Assembly: GCA_051870755.1 (NCBI GenBank)
Contig: JBJECE010000009.1
Location: 1-64,000 of the forward strand
From: W0P28-013 sp051870755
GTDB taxonomy: Bacteria; Bacteroidota; Bacteroidia; Bacteroidales; Paludibacteraceae
Direction of reading: 5' to 3'
DNA: 64,000 nt
The notes beneath the pieces are model-generated. The model searched no databases. It worked only from the letters and a program-made list of their open reading frames with translations, and was not told where the DNA came from. Positions 25,097-33,900 of this stretch are shown in pieces (positions within the stretch are counted from its first letter, which is position 1; every line of letters begins with the position of its first letter). The position numbers were made by a program, and so were the translations under genes.

Positions 25097-25549
25097 TCAA
25101 ATGAGCAACAAGGCGATGCGCGTCAAGACGGCGCGCCCGTGCGAGAGCAGCGGTGGTGCGTGTGTCGATGATTGGGACGTGCAGGGCGTGCTGTGTGCCA
25201 CAAGCACATTGGTGGCCGGCAATAGTGCCACGACGTGGACAATGGACGGAGCAACATCGGGCTGATGTATCTCGTTGATCGGAATGTCGGTGGCGAGGCG
25301 CTGCAGTGTGCAGGCGTTGTGTTCGTTGCCGATGCCGTCGTGGTGTTGCAGTTCGCAACAGTGCTCCGATGCGTGTTCGTGGTGGCGATGGTTGTGATGC
25401 ACCTCCTCGCAACTGCCGTTCGAAAACATGCGCATACCATGTTCGGCGCACGCTTCGCAACAGTAGCGAGCCACGTTGAAACCGCTGCCGGCTACAAAAA
25501 AATAGACGGCTAATAAGGTGCAAACGGTATGAAAAACAGAACGTTTCAT
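25097..25549 (-). CDS. His/Cys-rich exported protein (HYC_CC_PP-like)
   Basis: About 150 residues from ATG 25549. Signal-anchor VFHTVCTLLAVYFFVAGSG, then Cys-rich ARYCCEACAEHG and a histidine cluster (SCEEVHHNHRHHEHASEHCC) and another CELQHH. It lacks a known catalytic domain. The pattern matches the small HYC_CC_PP-type metal-associated proteins of Bacteroidota; the family name is recalled, not checked. Upstream of the TonB receptor in the same orientation, it is probably part of a metal uptake or resistance unit. A TACCTTTG box at 25569-25562 leaves a very short leader. Confidence 0.65.
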   Translation of the reverse strand: MKRSVFHTVCTLLAVYFFVAGSGFNVARYCCEACAEHGMRMFSNGSCEEVHHNHRHHEHASEHCCELQHHDGIGNEHNACTLQRLATDIPINEIHQPDVAPSIVHVVALLPATNVLVAHSTPCTSQSSTHAPPLLSHGRAVLTRIALLLI

Positions 25550-25561
25550 AATCATCGGGTG

Positions 25562-25569
25562 CAAAGGTA
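25562..25569 (-). promoter_or_regulatory. -7 box of the His/Cys-rich gene
   Basis: TACCTTTG on the minus strand, ending 12 nt before the ATG at 25549. The mRNA leader would be only a few nucleotides long. The -33 element is imperfect. Confidence 0.4.
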
Positions 25570-25671
25570 GTGCATTTTTGCGAAAATATTACACAAAAAA
25601 GGTGGTTTTTTGACAAAAATACCCTATTTTTGTGGTTTCAAATCATACGAATTGTCAGTTTATACCTAAAA

Positions 25672-26475
25672 ATGAGTATGCGAAAACTTTTTTGGAAAAC
25701 GTTGCCCGTGTTGGCAGTCGCTGTTTGGACTACGGCGTGTGTGCGCACATCGCATGGAAATGTCGCGTTCGAAACGTTGCAGGATAGTTGCACCATGCGT
25801 TGCGACTACGATCAGGAAATCAACTGTTTCGATGCACGGTATAATTTGGAGATGCCGGCTGCGTCGGACAATGAGGTGGTGTCGGTGGTGCGGCGCACGC
25901 TTATCACCGACCTTTTCGGCGAGCAATATGCGGCGTTGGACAATCGCACGCTGTTGTCGCGTTATGTGGCCGATTGTGTCGATGAATATAATAGGGTATC
26001 GGCCGATTTTACCGAATTTGTGGCATCGAATGTTTATGAGGAAGACTTGGAGGCTGTGCCGCTGTTTCAGAACGACCGCCTGCTGACCTACGAGGCAACA
26101 CGCTATATGTTTACGGGCGGCGCACACGGCATGTCGGTTACCACATGTTGGGTGTTCGACCTCGAAACGGGCAATCAACTGACCGAAGACGACCTCTTTG
26201 TCGTGAATGCTTCGGATGCGTTGGCGGCACTACTGCGGCAGGCGCTGGCCATTGATGCCGCCAAACGCAATATAGCGTTGGACGAATTTTTCGACGACCA
26301 AGTGTTGCCGAATGGTAATTTCGCCATTACCGAAGACGGCATGTACTATCAGTTCAACGTGTACGACATCGCACCATATTGTTATGGCGACACGCGTTTG
26401 TTGCTCACCAAAGAGCAACTGAAACCGTTGATGCGCAAAAATACGCCTGTTTACGCGCTGTGGTTCGACAAATAA
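25672..26475 (+). CDS. DUF3298/RsiV-like lipoprotein
   Basis: About 267 residues from ATG 25672 (ATG 25678 is also possible). Signal peptide with a lipobox (AVWTTAC) places it as a lipoprotein. The C-terminal half has the DUF3298 pattern: RYMFTGGAHGMSVTTCWVFD, GNQLTEDDLFV, and near the end YCYGDTRLLLTKEQLKPL. The RsiV C-terminal domain of this family binds lysozyme in Bacillus; here the function is unknown. It lies 12 nt upstream of rsmG and starts a run of same-strand genes to 29548. Confidence 0.75.
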   Translation: MSMRKLFWKTLPVLAVAVWTTACVRTSHGNVAFETLQDSCTMRCDYDQEINCFDARYNLEMPAASDNEVVSVVRRTLITDLFGEQYAALDNRTLLSRYVADCVDEYNRVSADFTEFVASNVYEEDLEAVPLFQNDRLLTYEATRYMFTGGAHGMSVTTCWVFDLETGNQLTEDDLFVVNASDALAALLRQALAIDAAKRNIALDEFFDDQVLPNGNFAITEDGMYYQFNVYDIAPYCYGDTRLLLTKEQLKPLMRKNTPVYALWFDK

Positions 26476-26487
26476 ACCTATTCGACT

Positions 26488-27108
26488 GTGGAACTGATCG
26501 ATAAATATTTTCCGCACTTGCAGCCCGCGCAGCGCGAGCAGTTTGCCGCCTTGTACGATTTGTATGCCAATTGGAACGCAAAAATCAACGTCATTTCGCG
26601 CAAGGACATCGGCAATTTGTACGAACACCATGTGCTGCACTCGCTGGCTATAGCCAAAATCATCAACTTCAAAGCCGAAACTTCGGTAGTCGATGTGGGA
26701 ACCGGTGGCGGTTTTCCGGGCATTCCGTTGGCCATCATGTTCCCCGAAACGCACTTTCATCTGGTCGATTCCATCGGCAAAAAAGTGCGGGTGGCTTCTG
26801 AAATCGGAGCGGCTGTAGGATTGCAAAATTGCACTTTCGAGCAGGCGCGCATGGAAACGGTGAAAGAAAAATACGATTTTGTGGTCAGTCGTGCCGTGAT
26901 GCCGCTGCCCGATTTGGTAAAATTGGTGCGCAAAAATATTCGCCGCGAGCAGCATAATGCATTGCCAAACGGACTTATTTGTCTGAAAGGCGGCGAATTG
27001 CAGCACGAGTTGTTGCCTTTCAAGCGAAGCGCCACGCTGTATTCCTTGAGCGAATGGTTCGACGAACCGTTTTTTTCAACCAAAAAGGCAGTCTATCTGC
27101 CCTTGTAA
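26488..27108 (+). CDS. rsmG: 16S rRNA (guanine-N7-)-methyltransferase RsmG
   Basis: 206 residues from a GTG start at 26488, giving (V)ELIDKYFPHLQPAQREQFAAL, the usual Bacteroidota N-terminus; no ATG fits. It methylates G527 of 16S rRNA using S-adenosylmethionine. The SAM-binding loop is VDVGTGGGFPGIPLAI, preceded by NVISRKDIGNLYEHHVLHSL, and followed by the acidic end of the second strand in HFHLVDSIGKK. Four nucleotides separate it from the next gene. Confidence 0.93.
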   Translation: MELIDKYFPHLQPAQREQFAALYDLYANWNAKINVISRKDIGNLYEHHVLHSLAIAKIINFKAETSVVDVGTGGGFPGIPLAIMFPETHFHLVDSIGKKVRVASEIGAAVGLQNCTFEQARMETVKEKYDFVVSRAVMPLPDLVKLVRKNIRREQHNALPNGLICLKGGELQHELLPFKRSATLYSLSEWFDEPFFSTKKAVYLPL

Positions 27109-27112
27109 CTAT

Positions 27113-27739
27113 ATGGAAATCAAATTATTTCAATTCAATCCCATACAAGAAAACACCTACATTGTGTACGACGAAACGCGGCAAGCCATCGTCATCGATT
27201 GCGGCAGTTTGGCCGAACACGAACACCGGCGATTGCAGCAGTTTGTGGCCGACAACGAGTTGCAGATAACACGCGTGCTGAACACCCATTTGCACCTCGA
27301 CCACGCGTTTGGCAACTATATGCTCGCACACACCTACGGCATTGCGCCCGAAGCGCACAAAGACGACGAAGAGTTTGCTCTGCGCATTGTGGAATTGGCC
27401 GCATTTTTCGGCATCGAAGGCGATGTGCGCCCACAAGCCCTGGGCGGGTACTTGCAGCATGGCGATGTTATCCGAGTCGGCAATATGGAGGCGCACGTGT
27501 TGCACACGCCCGGACATTCACCCGGAGGCTTGTGCTTCTATTTTCCCGACGAAAAAGTGGTGTTCACCGGCGACACGCTTTTCCGAGACAGCATCGGGCG
27601 TACCGACTTGCGAGGAGGCAACTACGACACGCTCATCGAGAGTATTCGCACGCAACTGCTCACGCTGCCCGACGACACTGCCGTGTATTGTGGACACGGG
27701 CTGCCAACTACCATCGGTTACGAACGACAAAATTTTTAA
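27113..27739 (+). CDS. MBL-fold metallo-hydrolase (glyoxalase II-like)
   Basis: 208 residues. The metallo-beta-lactamase signature is THLHLDHAFG (HxHxDH, about residues 61-70), followed by HTPGHSPGGLCFYF, VFTGDTLFRDSIGRTDL and a final CGHGLPTTI. All metal ligands are present. Proteins of this size hydrolyse thioesters such as lactoylglutathione or persulfide substrates; the exact substrate is not deducible. It is tightly packed between rsmG and the gamma-carbonic anhydrase (9 nt), but the shared location reflects operon economy rather than an obvious pathway. Confidence 0.9.
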   Translation: MEIKLFQFNPIQENTYIVYDETRQAIVIDCGSLAEHEHRRLQQFVADNELQITRVLNTHLHLDHAFGNYMLAHTYGIAPEAHKDDEEFALRIVELAAFFGIEGDVRPQALGGYLQHGDVIRVGNMEAHVLHTPGHSPGGLCFYFPDEKVVFTGDTLFRDSIGRTDLRGGNYDTLIESIRTQLLTLPDDTAVYCGHGLPTTIGYERQNF

Positions 27740-27748
27740 TTCAACAAT

Positions 27749-28276
27749 ATGGCACTGATAAAAGAAGTTCGCGGTTTCAAACCGCAGATAGGCAAAGATT
27801 GTTTTTTGGCCGACAACGCCACCATTATTGGCGACACAGTCGTTGGTGATGGTTGCAGCATTTGGTTTAACGCCGTGTTGCGTGGCGATGTCAATTCCAT
27901 TCGCATCGGCAATCATGTGAATATACAGGACGGCGCTGTGCTGCATACGCTGTACGAAAAATCGCAAATACACATCGGCGACTATGTGTCTGTGGGACAC
28001 AATGTTACGATTCACGGCGCCACCATCAACGACTATGCGCTGATAGGTATGGGAGCCACCGTGCTCGACGGCGCCGTGGTGGGCGAGGGTGCCATCGTGG
28101 CGGCTAATGCGCTGATATTGAGCAATACCATTGTGCCGCCCAACACCATTTGGGCAGGTGTGCCGGCCAAACAGGTCAAGGCCGTTTCGCCCGAACAAGC
28201 CAAGGAAATCAATCAGAAAATTGCACACAATTACGCCATGTACGCAAGTTGGTACAGCGATAAAAAGGAGAATTAA
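27749..28276 (+). CDS. Gamma-type carbonic anhydrase family protein
   Basis: 175 residues of left-handed beta-helix hexapeptide repeats (GDTVVGDGCSIWFNAVLRGD, VNSIRIGNHVNIQDGAVLH). Putative zinc ligands are His66, His84 and His89 (VLH, then SVGHNVTIHG). Such proteins hydrate CO2 or act as acyltransferase-like scaffolds; trimers form with metal between subunits. The C-terminus is a helix (ANALILSNTIVPPNTIWAGV and beyond). It precedes the Dabb gene by 4 nt. Confidence 0.88.
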   Translation: MALIKEVRGFKPQIGKDCFLADNATIIGDTVVGDGCSIWFNAVLRGDVNSIRIGNHVNIQDGAVLHTLYEKSQIHIGDYVSVGHNVTIHGATINDYALIGMGATVLDGAVVGEGAIVAANALILSNTIVPPNTIWAGVPAKQVKAVSPEQAKEINQKIAHNYAMYASWYSDKKEN

Positions 28277-28280
28277 AACT

Positions 28281-28571
28281 ATGGTACGACACATTGTTTG
28301 TTTCAAATTGGCCGAAAGCACGCCCGAAACACGTGCCACGGCACGCGACATTTTACTCTCGATGCGCGGCAAAGTGCCCACAGCGCAACATATCGAAGTA
28401 TTTCTCGACGAGTTGCATTCGGCGCGCTCGTTCGATGTGATGTTGCAGGTCGATGTACAATCGTTCGAAGTATTGGATCAATATCAGAACGACCCTTACC
28501 ACTGCAACATTGTCAAAAAACACATGCATGCCGTGGCGGCGCAAAGCATCGCTTTGGATTTTGAACTATGA
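28281..28571 (+). CDS. Dabb family (stress-responsive A/B barrel) protein
   Basis: 96 residues from ATG 28281; the longer 147-residue reading starts inside the preceding gene and is not supported. MVRHIVCFKLAE, a helix, EVFLDELHSARSFDVML, and YQNDPYHCNIVKKHMH form the ferredoxin-like alpha/beta barrel of the Dabb family, with the typical HxxxFxxK-like start. The ligand is unknown. Its TGA overlaps the next gene's ATG (ATGA at 28568), so it is coupled to the M28 peptidase. Confidence 0.85.
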   Translation: MVRHIVCFKLAESTPETRATARDILLSMRGKVPTAQHIEVFLDELHSARSFDVMLQVDVQSFEVLDQYQNDPYHCNIVKKHMHAVAAQSIALDFEL

Positions 28572-29548
28572 GGCGCGCTACCTATTTGGCGCTTGCCGTG
28601 GCGCTGGCTGCCGGTTTGGCTGCCTGTAACGGTGTACGTCGCGATAAAAAACAGACAGCCCCCGTGGTTGTGCCGACTTTCAATGCCGATTCGGCTTACG
28701 CATTTGTGCAGGCGCAGGTCGATTTCGGAGCGCGCGTGCCCGAAACTGCACCACACGCTGCGTGTGCCGACTTTCTTACAAACACGTTGCAGCGATTTGG
28801 TGCGCAAGTCGCTGTGCAACAGGGCGAAATGAATATCTATACCGGCGAAACGAAAGCCCTGAAAAACATTATCGGACAATTTAATGCCGATGCGAAGAGG
28901 CGAGTTTTGTTGTGCGCCCATTGGGATTCGCGCCCGTTTGCCGACCACGATGCCAATCCTGCCAACCATCGCACGCCGATTCTTGGTGCTAACGATGGCG
29001 CCAGCGGCGTGGGTGTGTTGCTCGAGGTGGCGCGGCAAATGGCTCAAAGTGTGCCGACTGTCGGTGTCGATATTGTATTTTTCGATTTGGAAGATTGGGG
29101 CGCTCCCGAATTTTACACGGGCAGCGAACGTCCCGACGATTGGTGCCTTGGTTCGCAATATTGGGCGGCCGAAAGCAAAACAAATGGTTATCGTGCCGAA
29201 TACGGCATTTTGCTCGATATGGTCGGGGCGCCGGGCGCAACGTTCTATCGCGAACAATTTTCGACCTATTTTGCCGGCGCTGTTGTCGATGATGTTTGGC
29301 ACAAGGCGCAAGCAGCCGGCTTTGGTGCCTGTTTTGTCGATATGCGTGGCGGCGCCATCACCGACGATCACTATTACATCAACACCGTGGCCGGCATTCC
29401 GTGCATCGACATCATTCAGTACAATCCGTACGGCGACACCGGTTTTGCCGACTATTGGCACACCACAGCCGACGATATGCGCCACATCGACCGTCGGACG
29501 TTGTATGCGGTGGGGCAGACGCTTTTGCAGACTATCTATTCGGAATAA
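28568..29548 (+). CDS. M28-family metallopeptidase / glutaminyl cyclase-like lipoprotein
   Basis: 326 residues with a lipobox (AAGLAAC20). Metal-site motifs of clan MH: CAHWDSRPFAD (His118, Asp120), ILGANDGASGVGVLLEVAR (Asp143), FFDLEDWGAP (about Glu175) and YWHTTADD near the C-terminus (final His). The order AHWD..DGASG..FFDLED..YWHT is typical of the Bacteroidota M28 lipoproteins and of glutaminyl-peptide cyclotransferases. It acts at the cell envelope, either trimming peptides or forming pyroglutamate. Last gene of the 25.7-29.5 kb run. Confidence 0.87.
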   Translation: MRRATYLALAVALAAGLAACNGVRRDKKQTAPVVVPTFNADSAYAFVQAQVDFGARVPETAPHAACADFLTNTLQRFGAQVAVQQGEMNIYTGETKALKNIIGQFNADAKRRVLLCAHWDSRPFADHDANPANHRTPILGANDGASGVGVLLEVARQMAQSVPTVGVDIVFFDLEDWGAPEFYTGSERPDDWCLGSQYWAAESKTNGYRAEYGILLDMVGAPGATFYREQFSTYFAGAVVDDVWHKAQAAGFGACFVDMRGGAITDDHYYINTVAGIPCIDIIQYNPYGDTGFADYWHTTADDMRHIDRRTLYAVGQTLLQTIYSE

Positions 29549-29570
29549 TAGAAAGAAAAAAGAACAGCAA

Positions 29571-29925
29571 AACTATAAGCCGGGTTCTGTACCTGCGCGG
29601 TGCAGGTGTTTGTCATTTATCTCGAACAAATGTCGCCACTTGCCTCTATCGACCTACCCTCCGACTGGGGCGAGCAACCCTCGTAACGTCGGTTTACTTG
29701 GTCTTTCAACCCATAATGCGCCGTAGCTTTCGATGTCGCCACCGAAACGGTGAGCTCTTACCTCGCCTGTTTCACCCTTGCCGCAACCAAAAGATTGCGG
29801 CGGTCTGCTTTCTGTAACGCTTATTGAACCTCACAGCCCACTTCCCGTTAGGAAGTATGGTGCTCTGTGTTGCCCGGACTTTCCTCATACGACCGCAATC
29901 GCACGCGACAAACCGTTTTGCTGTT
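29571..29925 (-). ncRNA. rnpB: RNase P RNA (class A)
   Basis: Read on the minus strand, the 5' region holds GAGGAAAGTCCGGGCA, the conserved RNase P CR-I sequence. The middle contains GGTGAAACAGGCGAGGTAAG and GAGCTCACCG. Toward the 3' end GTAGGTCGATAGAGGCAAG and CAGAACCCGGCTTATAG are the characteristic end of bacterial RNase P RNA. Ends are estimated to within about 10 nt. A TATTTTTG -7 box lies at 29939-29932 just upstream of the 5' end. It matures tRNA 5' ends as the catalytic RNA of RNase P. Confidence 0.93.
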
Positions 29926-29931
29926 CGCCTG

Positions 29932-29939
29932 CAAAAATA
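29932..29939 (-). promoter_or_regulatory. -7 promoter box of rnpB
   Basis: TATTTTTG on the minus strand, 7-8 nt before the estimated RNase P RNA 5' end. The -33 element is not recognised. Confidence 0.45.
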
Positions 29940-30232
29940 CAAAAAAACAGCGAATCTGCATCCATATCTCAAGAATTTGTTGTATTTTTTGCAAGAAAAG
30001 AAAATTTGTTTATTAGAAGAATGATAGGTTGGTCGAATTTTATGAAACTTGGGTAACAAAATAATAATCATTCGTATTTTTGAACTCTTCATTGTTACTA
30101 TTGGTGATTAAGGCATAAGACAAATTAAAAAATGGTATTAGAAAGGAAATATAAAATTTTTACGAAAAAGTCAAGCAAAAACGAAGTAATTTCTGATTAA
30201 TTTATTAACTTTGCAAACAAATTAGGAGTATT
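29940..30232. other. AT-rich non-coding gap before the restriction island
   Basis: 293 nt without a gene. It separates the rnpB promoter from the restriction-enzyme gene. At 30206-30213 there is TAACTTTG, a -7-like box for the restriction gene (start 30233), but no TTTG at the proper distance. The AT content rises sharply here, marking the left edge of the island. Confidence 0.6.
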
Positions 30233-33200
30233 ATGGATATTAAGAAATATATTACAGCATTAGGATTTGTTCCTAAAAATGGAACGAATGGCATTTATTA
30301 TAAAATATATGCTGATCATGCCATAGAGATTGACTTTGAGAATCAAAGTATTAATTATGGCGGTGATATTACTGCCGATAGTAAGACTACTCAAAATTTT
30401 TCTGATACAGAAAATTTTGTGGTGCTTGAATGTGTTGACAGATTACTTACTAAAGGGTATAAACCTCAAAACATAGTTCTTGAAAAGACTTGGCCATCTG
30501 GACATGGTACATCGGGACGATTGGATATTTGTGTTAATCGCGAAGATGGTATACCATATATGCTTATCGAATGTAAGACATTTGGCAAAGAATACAATAA
30601 GGAATTAGCAAGACTTCGCAAGGATGGTGGACAATTATTCACTTATTTCCAATTATCTGGTGGCAAGGCTGATGTACTAATGTTATACGCATCGGAATTG
30701 AAAGGCAATAAGTTTGTCTATGCTAATGAGATTATCAAGATAGAAGACGATTATCGCAATGGCGATGTTAAGGACATTTACGAAAAATGGAATAAACTCA
30801 CCAAAGACAACGGCATCTTCGAATCTTGGGTACAACCATATAATTTTCAGACCAAAGCATTAACAAAGGAACAATTGAAAGAGATCAAAGCAGAAGATTC
30901 GAGCTTTATCTTCAACCGCTTCCTTGAAATACTCCGCCACAATGTGGTATCTGACAAGGGAAATGCTTTCAATAAGATATTTACACTCTTTTTGTGTAAG
31001 GTTTATGATGAAACAACCACAGGCGATGGCGAAGAATTAAAGTTCCAATGGCTTGAAGGACAAGATAATCACGTCGATTTTCAGCTTCGCCTAACAGACC
31101 TTTATAGCAAAGGCATGAAAAAGTTCTTGGATAGAACTGTCAGCGACTTTAATGATGACGATTTTAATAAGCGGTGTGCAGATCTCACTGCGGAGACAAA
31201 AGAATTTCTGCGCAAAGAAGTCAACAAGCTCCGCCTTGAAAAGAATAATGAGTTCGCAATCAAGGAGGTGTACGACAATGCTTCGTTTGAAGAAAATGCA
31301 AAGGTTGTAAAAGAGGTTGTAGAGTTGATTCAAGGATATAGAATCCGATACAACAAGCGACAGCAATATTTGTCAGACTTCTTTGAATTACTTCTTACTA
31401 CAGGTCTCAAGCAGGAGGCTGGTCAGTATTTTACACCTGTACCTATTGCACAATTTATCATAAAGAGTCTCCCATTGGATTCTATTATGGCAGAAAAATT
31501 ATCTCGCAAGGATGGTGAGATTTTGCCATATATGATTGACTATGCAGCTGGTAGCGGTCACTTTATCACAGAGTTTATGCATGAAATACAAGACATTATA
31601 AACACCTGTGACACTTCAAAATATATTGAAGAAACAAGAAAGCACCTTATCAATTGGCAGAATTGCCATTTCGATTGGGCAACTGACTATGTATATGGTA
31701 TTGAAAAGGATTATCGACTTGTGAAAGTGGGTAAGGTTGGCTGCTATTTGCACGGCGATGGTTTAGCCAACGTCATATTGAGCGATGGACTTGCTAATTT
31801 CTGCAACAACAAAGAATATAAGGGTAAACTACACAAGCAAATAAATGATGGTCAAAAGGACAATCAGCAGTTTGATATTGTATTGAGTAACCCTCCATAT
31901 TCTGTTTCTTCATTCCGACAGACAACTCGCGATTATTATACAGAGCAAGATTTTGAGTTGTATAACTCATTGACAGATAATAGTTCTGAAATAGAGTGCC
32001 TGTTTGTTGAGCGTACAAAGCAGTTACTTAAAGAAGGAGGTATAGCAGGAGTTATTCTCCCAAGTTCAATATTGAGCAACTCAGGCATCTACATGAAGGC
32101 TCGTGAGATTATATTGCAATACTTTGATATTGTTGCAATAGCAGAATTGGGTAGCAATACTTTTATGGCTACCAATACAAATACCGTTGTTCTATTCCTT
32201 CGCCGTAGAGATAATTATTTTGCTACCAATACAAAGAATGCTGTTGATACATTCTTCCGCACATTGAATGATGTAACTATTAATAGCATAGAAACCCCTG
32301 TTTCAAAATATGTAGCTCATGTTTGGAGGGGACTTGATTATACCGATTATGTCACATTGTTACAGAAATCGCCAAATGATAAAGTAAAAGCACATGAAAT
32401 ATATGCAGAGTATCGAAAGAAAATCTCTGCAAAGAATGACGCTAAATTATATGAGGCAATCTTAAATATTGAGGCAGAGAAACTTTTATACTTTATTTTG
32501 GCATACCCTCAAAAGGTCGTTATTGTAAAGAGTGGTGAGAAAGATGTGGAGAAACGCTTTTTAGGTTATGAGTTCTCTAATCGTAGAGGTAACGAGGGTA
32601 TCCACGCAATTCAAAAGGGTAAGAACATTGACGAGTGTACTAAACTCTTCGATGCTAACTGTTTTGATAATCCTGATAAGGCAAGTAGTTATGTATATAG
32701 AGCTTTCAGTGGCGACTACACATCGCCAATAGCAGAGAGTATGCAAGCACATATTAGTCGTATGACTTTAGTAGATATGCTGTCTTTTGAGAGAGATACT
32801 TTTGAAAAGTTTATTTCAACTACGGCAAAAAGAGTAAAATTCAGTGAGAAATGGGAATCTGTGCGTATTTCGAACTCTATTGCTAAAATTAATGGTTCAA
32901 CGGCTAAAATTCCAGAATCTGAAATTTTAATTGCAGGTAAATATCCTGTTTATACTCAAGATGTTCAGAATGATTCTGCTGGATTTTCAAATAACACTAA
33001 TCCTATAACTGATGTGCCTGTGGTTTTATTTGGTGACCATTCTTGTGCTGTAAAGTTCATCGACCAGCCATTTTTTAGAGGTGCAGATGGTACGGTTTTA
33101 TTGAGACCCAAGAAGGAATATAATCCTAAATACTATTTTTATGCTATTGAATATATTGTAAATAGATTTTTAGACAAGACAAAATATGAACGGCATAATA

Positions 33201-33898
33201 AGTATTTGCAAGAACTATATATTCCGAAACCTCCTACCGATATACAGCAACAAATTGTAGCAGAAATAGAGCAAGTGGTTAATGCCGCAGCACGATTAAA
33301 ACAACGGATAAAACAGAAGGAAAATGAGATAGAAAATTTGTTATCGTCTATCCAATATGGGGATGATAGCCTAAAAACTATTGCCCCATTTAGTACCAAA
33401 TCTATTAAGTATAGTGACATAGAGTCTGAAACATATATCACAACAGACAATATGCTTCAGAATAAATTAGGAATTATGCCATTTGAAGGAAAGGCGAATA
33501 TTTCATCAATTACGGAGTATAAAAAAGATGATATACTAATTTCTAACATCCGTCCATATCTTAAAAAGATTTGGTTTGCCGATAAAGAGGGTGGATGCTC
33601 GAAAGATGTTCTCGTACTTAGGTCTGCTGACACGAGTAAATATCTACCTAAGTATATTTTCTATATGCTTCGTAGAGATGTTTTCTTTGACTATGTAATG
33701 GAAGGCAAAAAGGGCATTAAGATGCCACGAGGCAATAAGGAAGATATAATGAAGTACAAAATTCCGATACCTCATATTGATGAACAAAAGCGAATCGTAG
33801 CCCAGATAGAAACATTGGAATTGGAGATTACTAAGGCTCGCGCTTTGATAGAAAATGCTGCGAGTGAGAAACAGGCAATACTTGATAAATATTTGTAA
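30233..33898 (+). CDS. Single-chain restriction-methylation-specificity enzyme (Type IIG-like)
   Basis: 1221 residues in one chain. N-terminal nuclease domain (about 60-170) with a PD-(D/E)XK-like D98 (GRLDIC) and E113-C-K115 (LIECKTFG). An adenine-methyltransferase domain follows: GQYFTP (397-402), SAM loop DYAAGSGHF (436-444), and catalytic NPPY (553-556). The last ~350 residues are two target-recognition/HsdS-like units, each ending in the HsdS hallmark (YIPKPPTDIQQQIVAEIE near 997 and IPIPHIDEQKRIVAQIE near 1175) with spacer helices. This matches AloI-type Type IIG/IIB enzymes; the site is unknown. AT-rich, unlike its neighbours, and 2 nt before a membrane-protein gene. Confidence 0.85.
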   Translation: MDIKKYITALGFVPKNGTNGIYYKIYADHAIEIDFENQSINYGGDITADSKTTQNFSDTENFVVLECVDRLLTKGYKPQNIVLEKTWPSGHGTSGRLDICVNREDGIPYMLIECKTFGKEYNKELARLRKDGGQLFTYFQLSGGKADVLMLYASELKGNKFVYANEIIKIEDDYRNGDVKDIYEKWNKLTKDNGIFESWVQPYNFQTKALTKEQLKEIKAEDSSFIFNRFLEILRHNVVSDKGNAFNKIFTLFLCKVYDETTTGDGEELKFQWLEGQDNHVDFQLRLTDLYSKGMKKFLDRTVSDFNDDDFNKRCADLTAETKEFLRKEVNKLRLEKNNEFAIKEVYDNASFEENAKVVKEVVELIQGYRIRYNKRQQYLSDFFELLLTTGLKQEAGQYFTPVPIAQFIIKSLPLDSIMAEKLSRKDGEILPYMIDYAAGSGHFITEFMHEIQDIINTCDTSKYIEETRKHLINWQNCHFDWATDYVYGIEKDYRLVKVGKVGCYLHGDGLANVILSDGLANFCNNKEYKGKLHKQINDGQKDNQQFDIVLSNPPYSVSSFRQTTRDYYTEQDFELYNSLTDNSSEIECLFVERTKQLLKEGGIAGVILPSSILSNSGIYMKAREIILQYFDIVAIAELGSNTFMATNTNTVVLFLRRRDNYFATNTKNAVDTFFRTLNDVTINSIETPVSKYVAHVWRGLDYTDYVTLLQKSPNDKVKAHEIYAEYRKKISAKNDAKLYEAILNIEAEKLLYFILAYPQKVVIVKSGEKDVEKRFLGYEFSNRRGNEGIHAIQKGKNIDECTKLFDANCFDNPDKASSYVYRAFSGDYTSPIAESMQAHISRMTLVDMLSFERDTFEKFISTTAKRVKFSEKWESVRISNSIAKINGSTAKIPESEILIAGKYPVYTQDVQNDSAGFSNNTNPITDVPVVLFGDHSCAVKFIDQPFFRGADGTVLLRPKKEYNPKYYFYAIEYIVNRFLDKTKYERHNKYLQELYIPKPPTDIQQQIVAEIEQVVNAAARLKQRIKQKENEIENLLSSIQYGDDSLKTIAPFSTKSIKYSDIESETYITTDNMLQNKLGIMPFEGKANISSITEYKKDDILISNIRPYLKKIWFADKEGGCSKDVLVLRSADTSKYLPKYIFYMLRRDVFFDYVMEGKKGIKMPRGNKEDIMKYKIPIPHIDEQKRIVAQIETLELEITKARALIENAASEKQAILDKYL

Positions 33899-33900
33899 TT

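Noticed and set aside
28131..28280. Upstream extension of the Dabb gene
   Set aside because: It starts inside the carbonic anhydrase gene; the Dabb fold begins at 28281.
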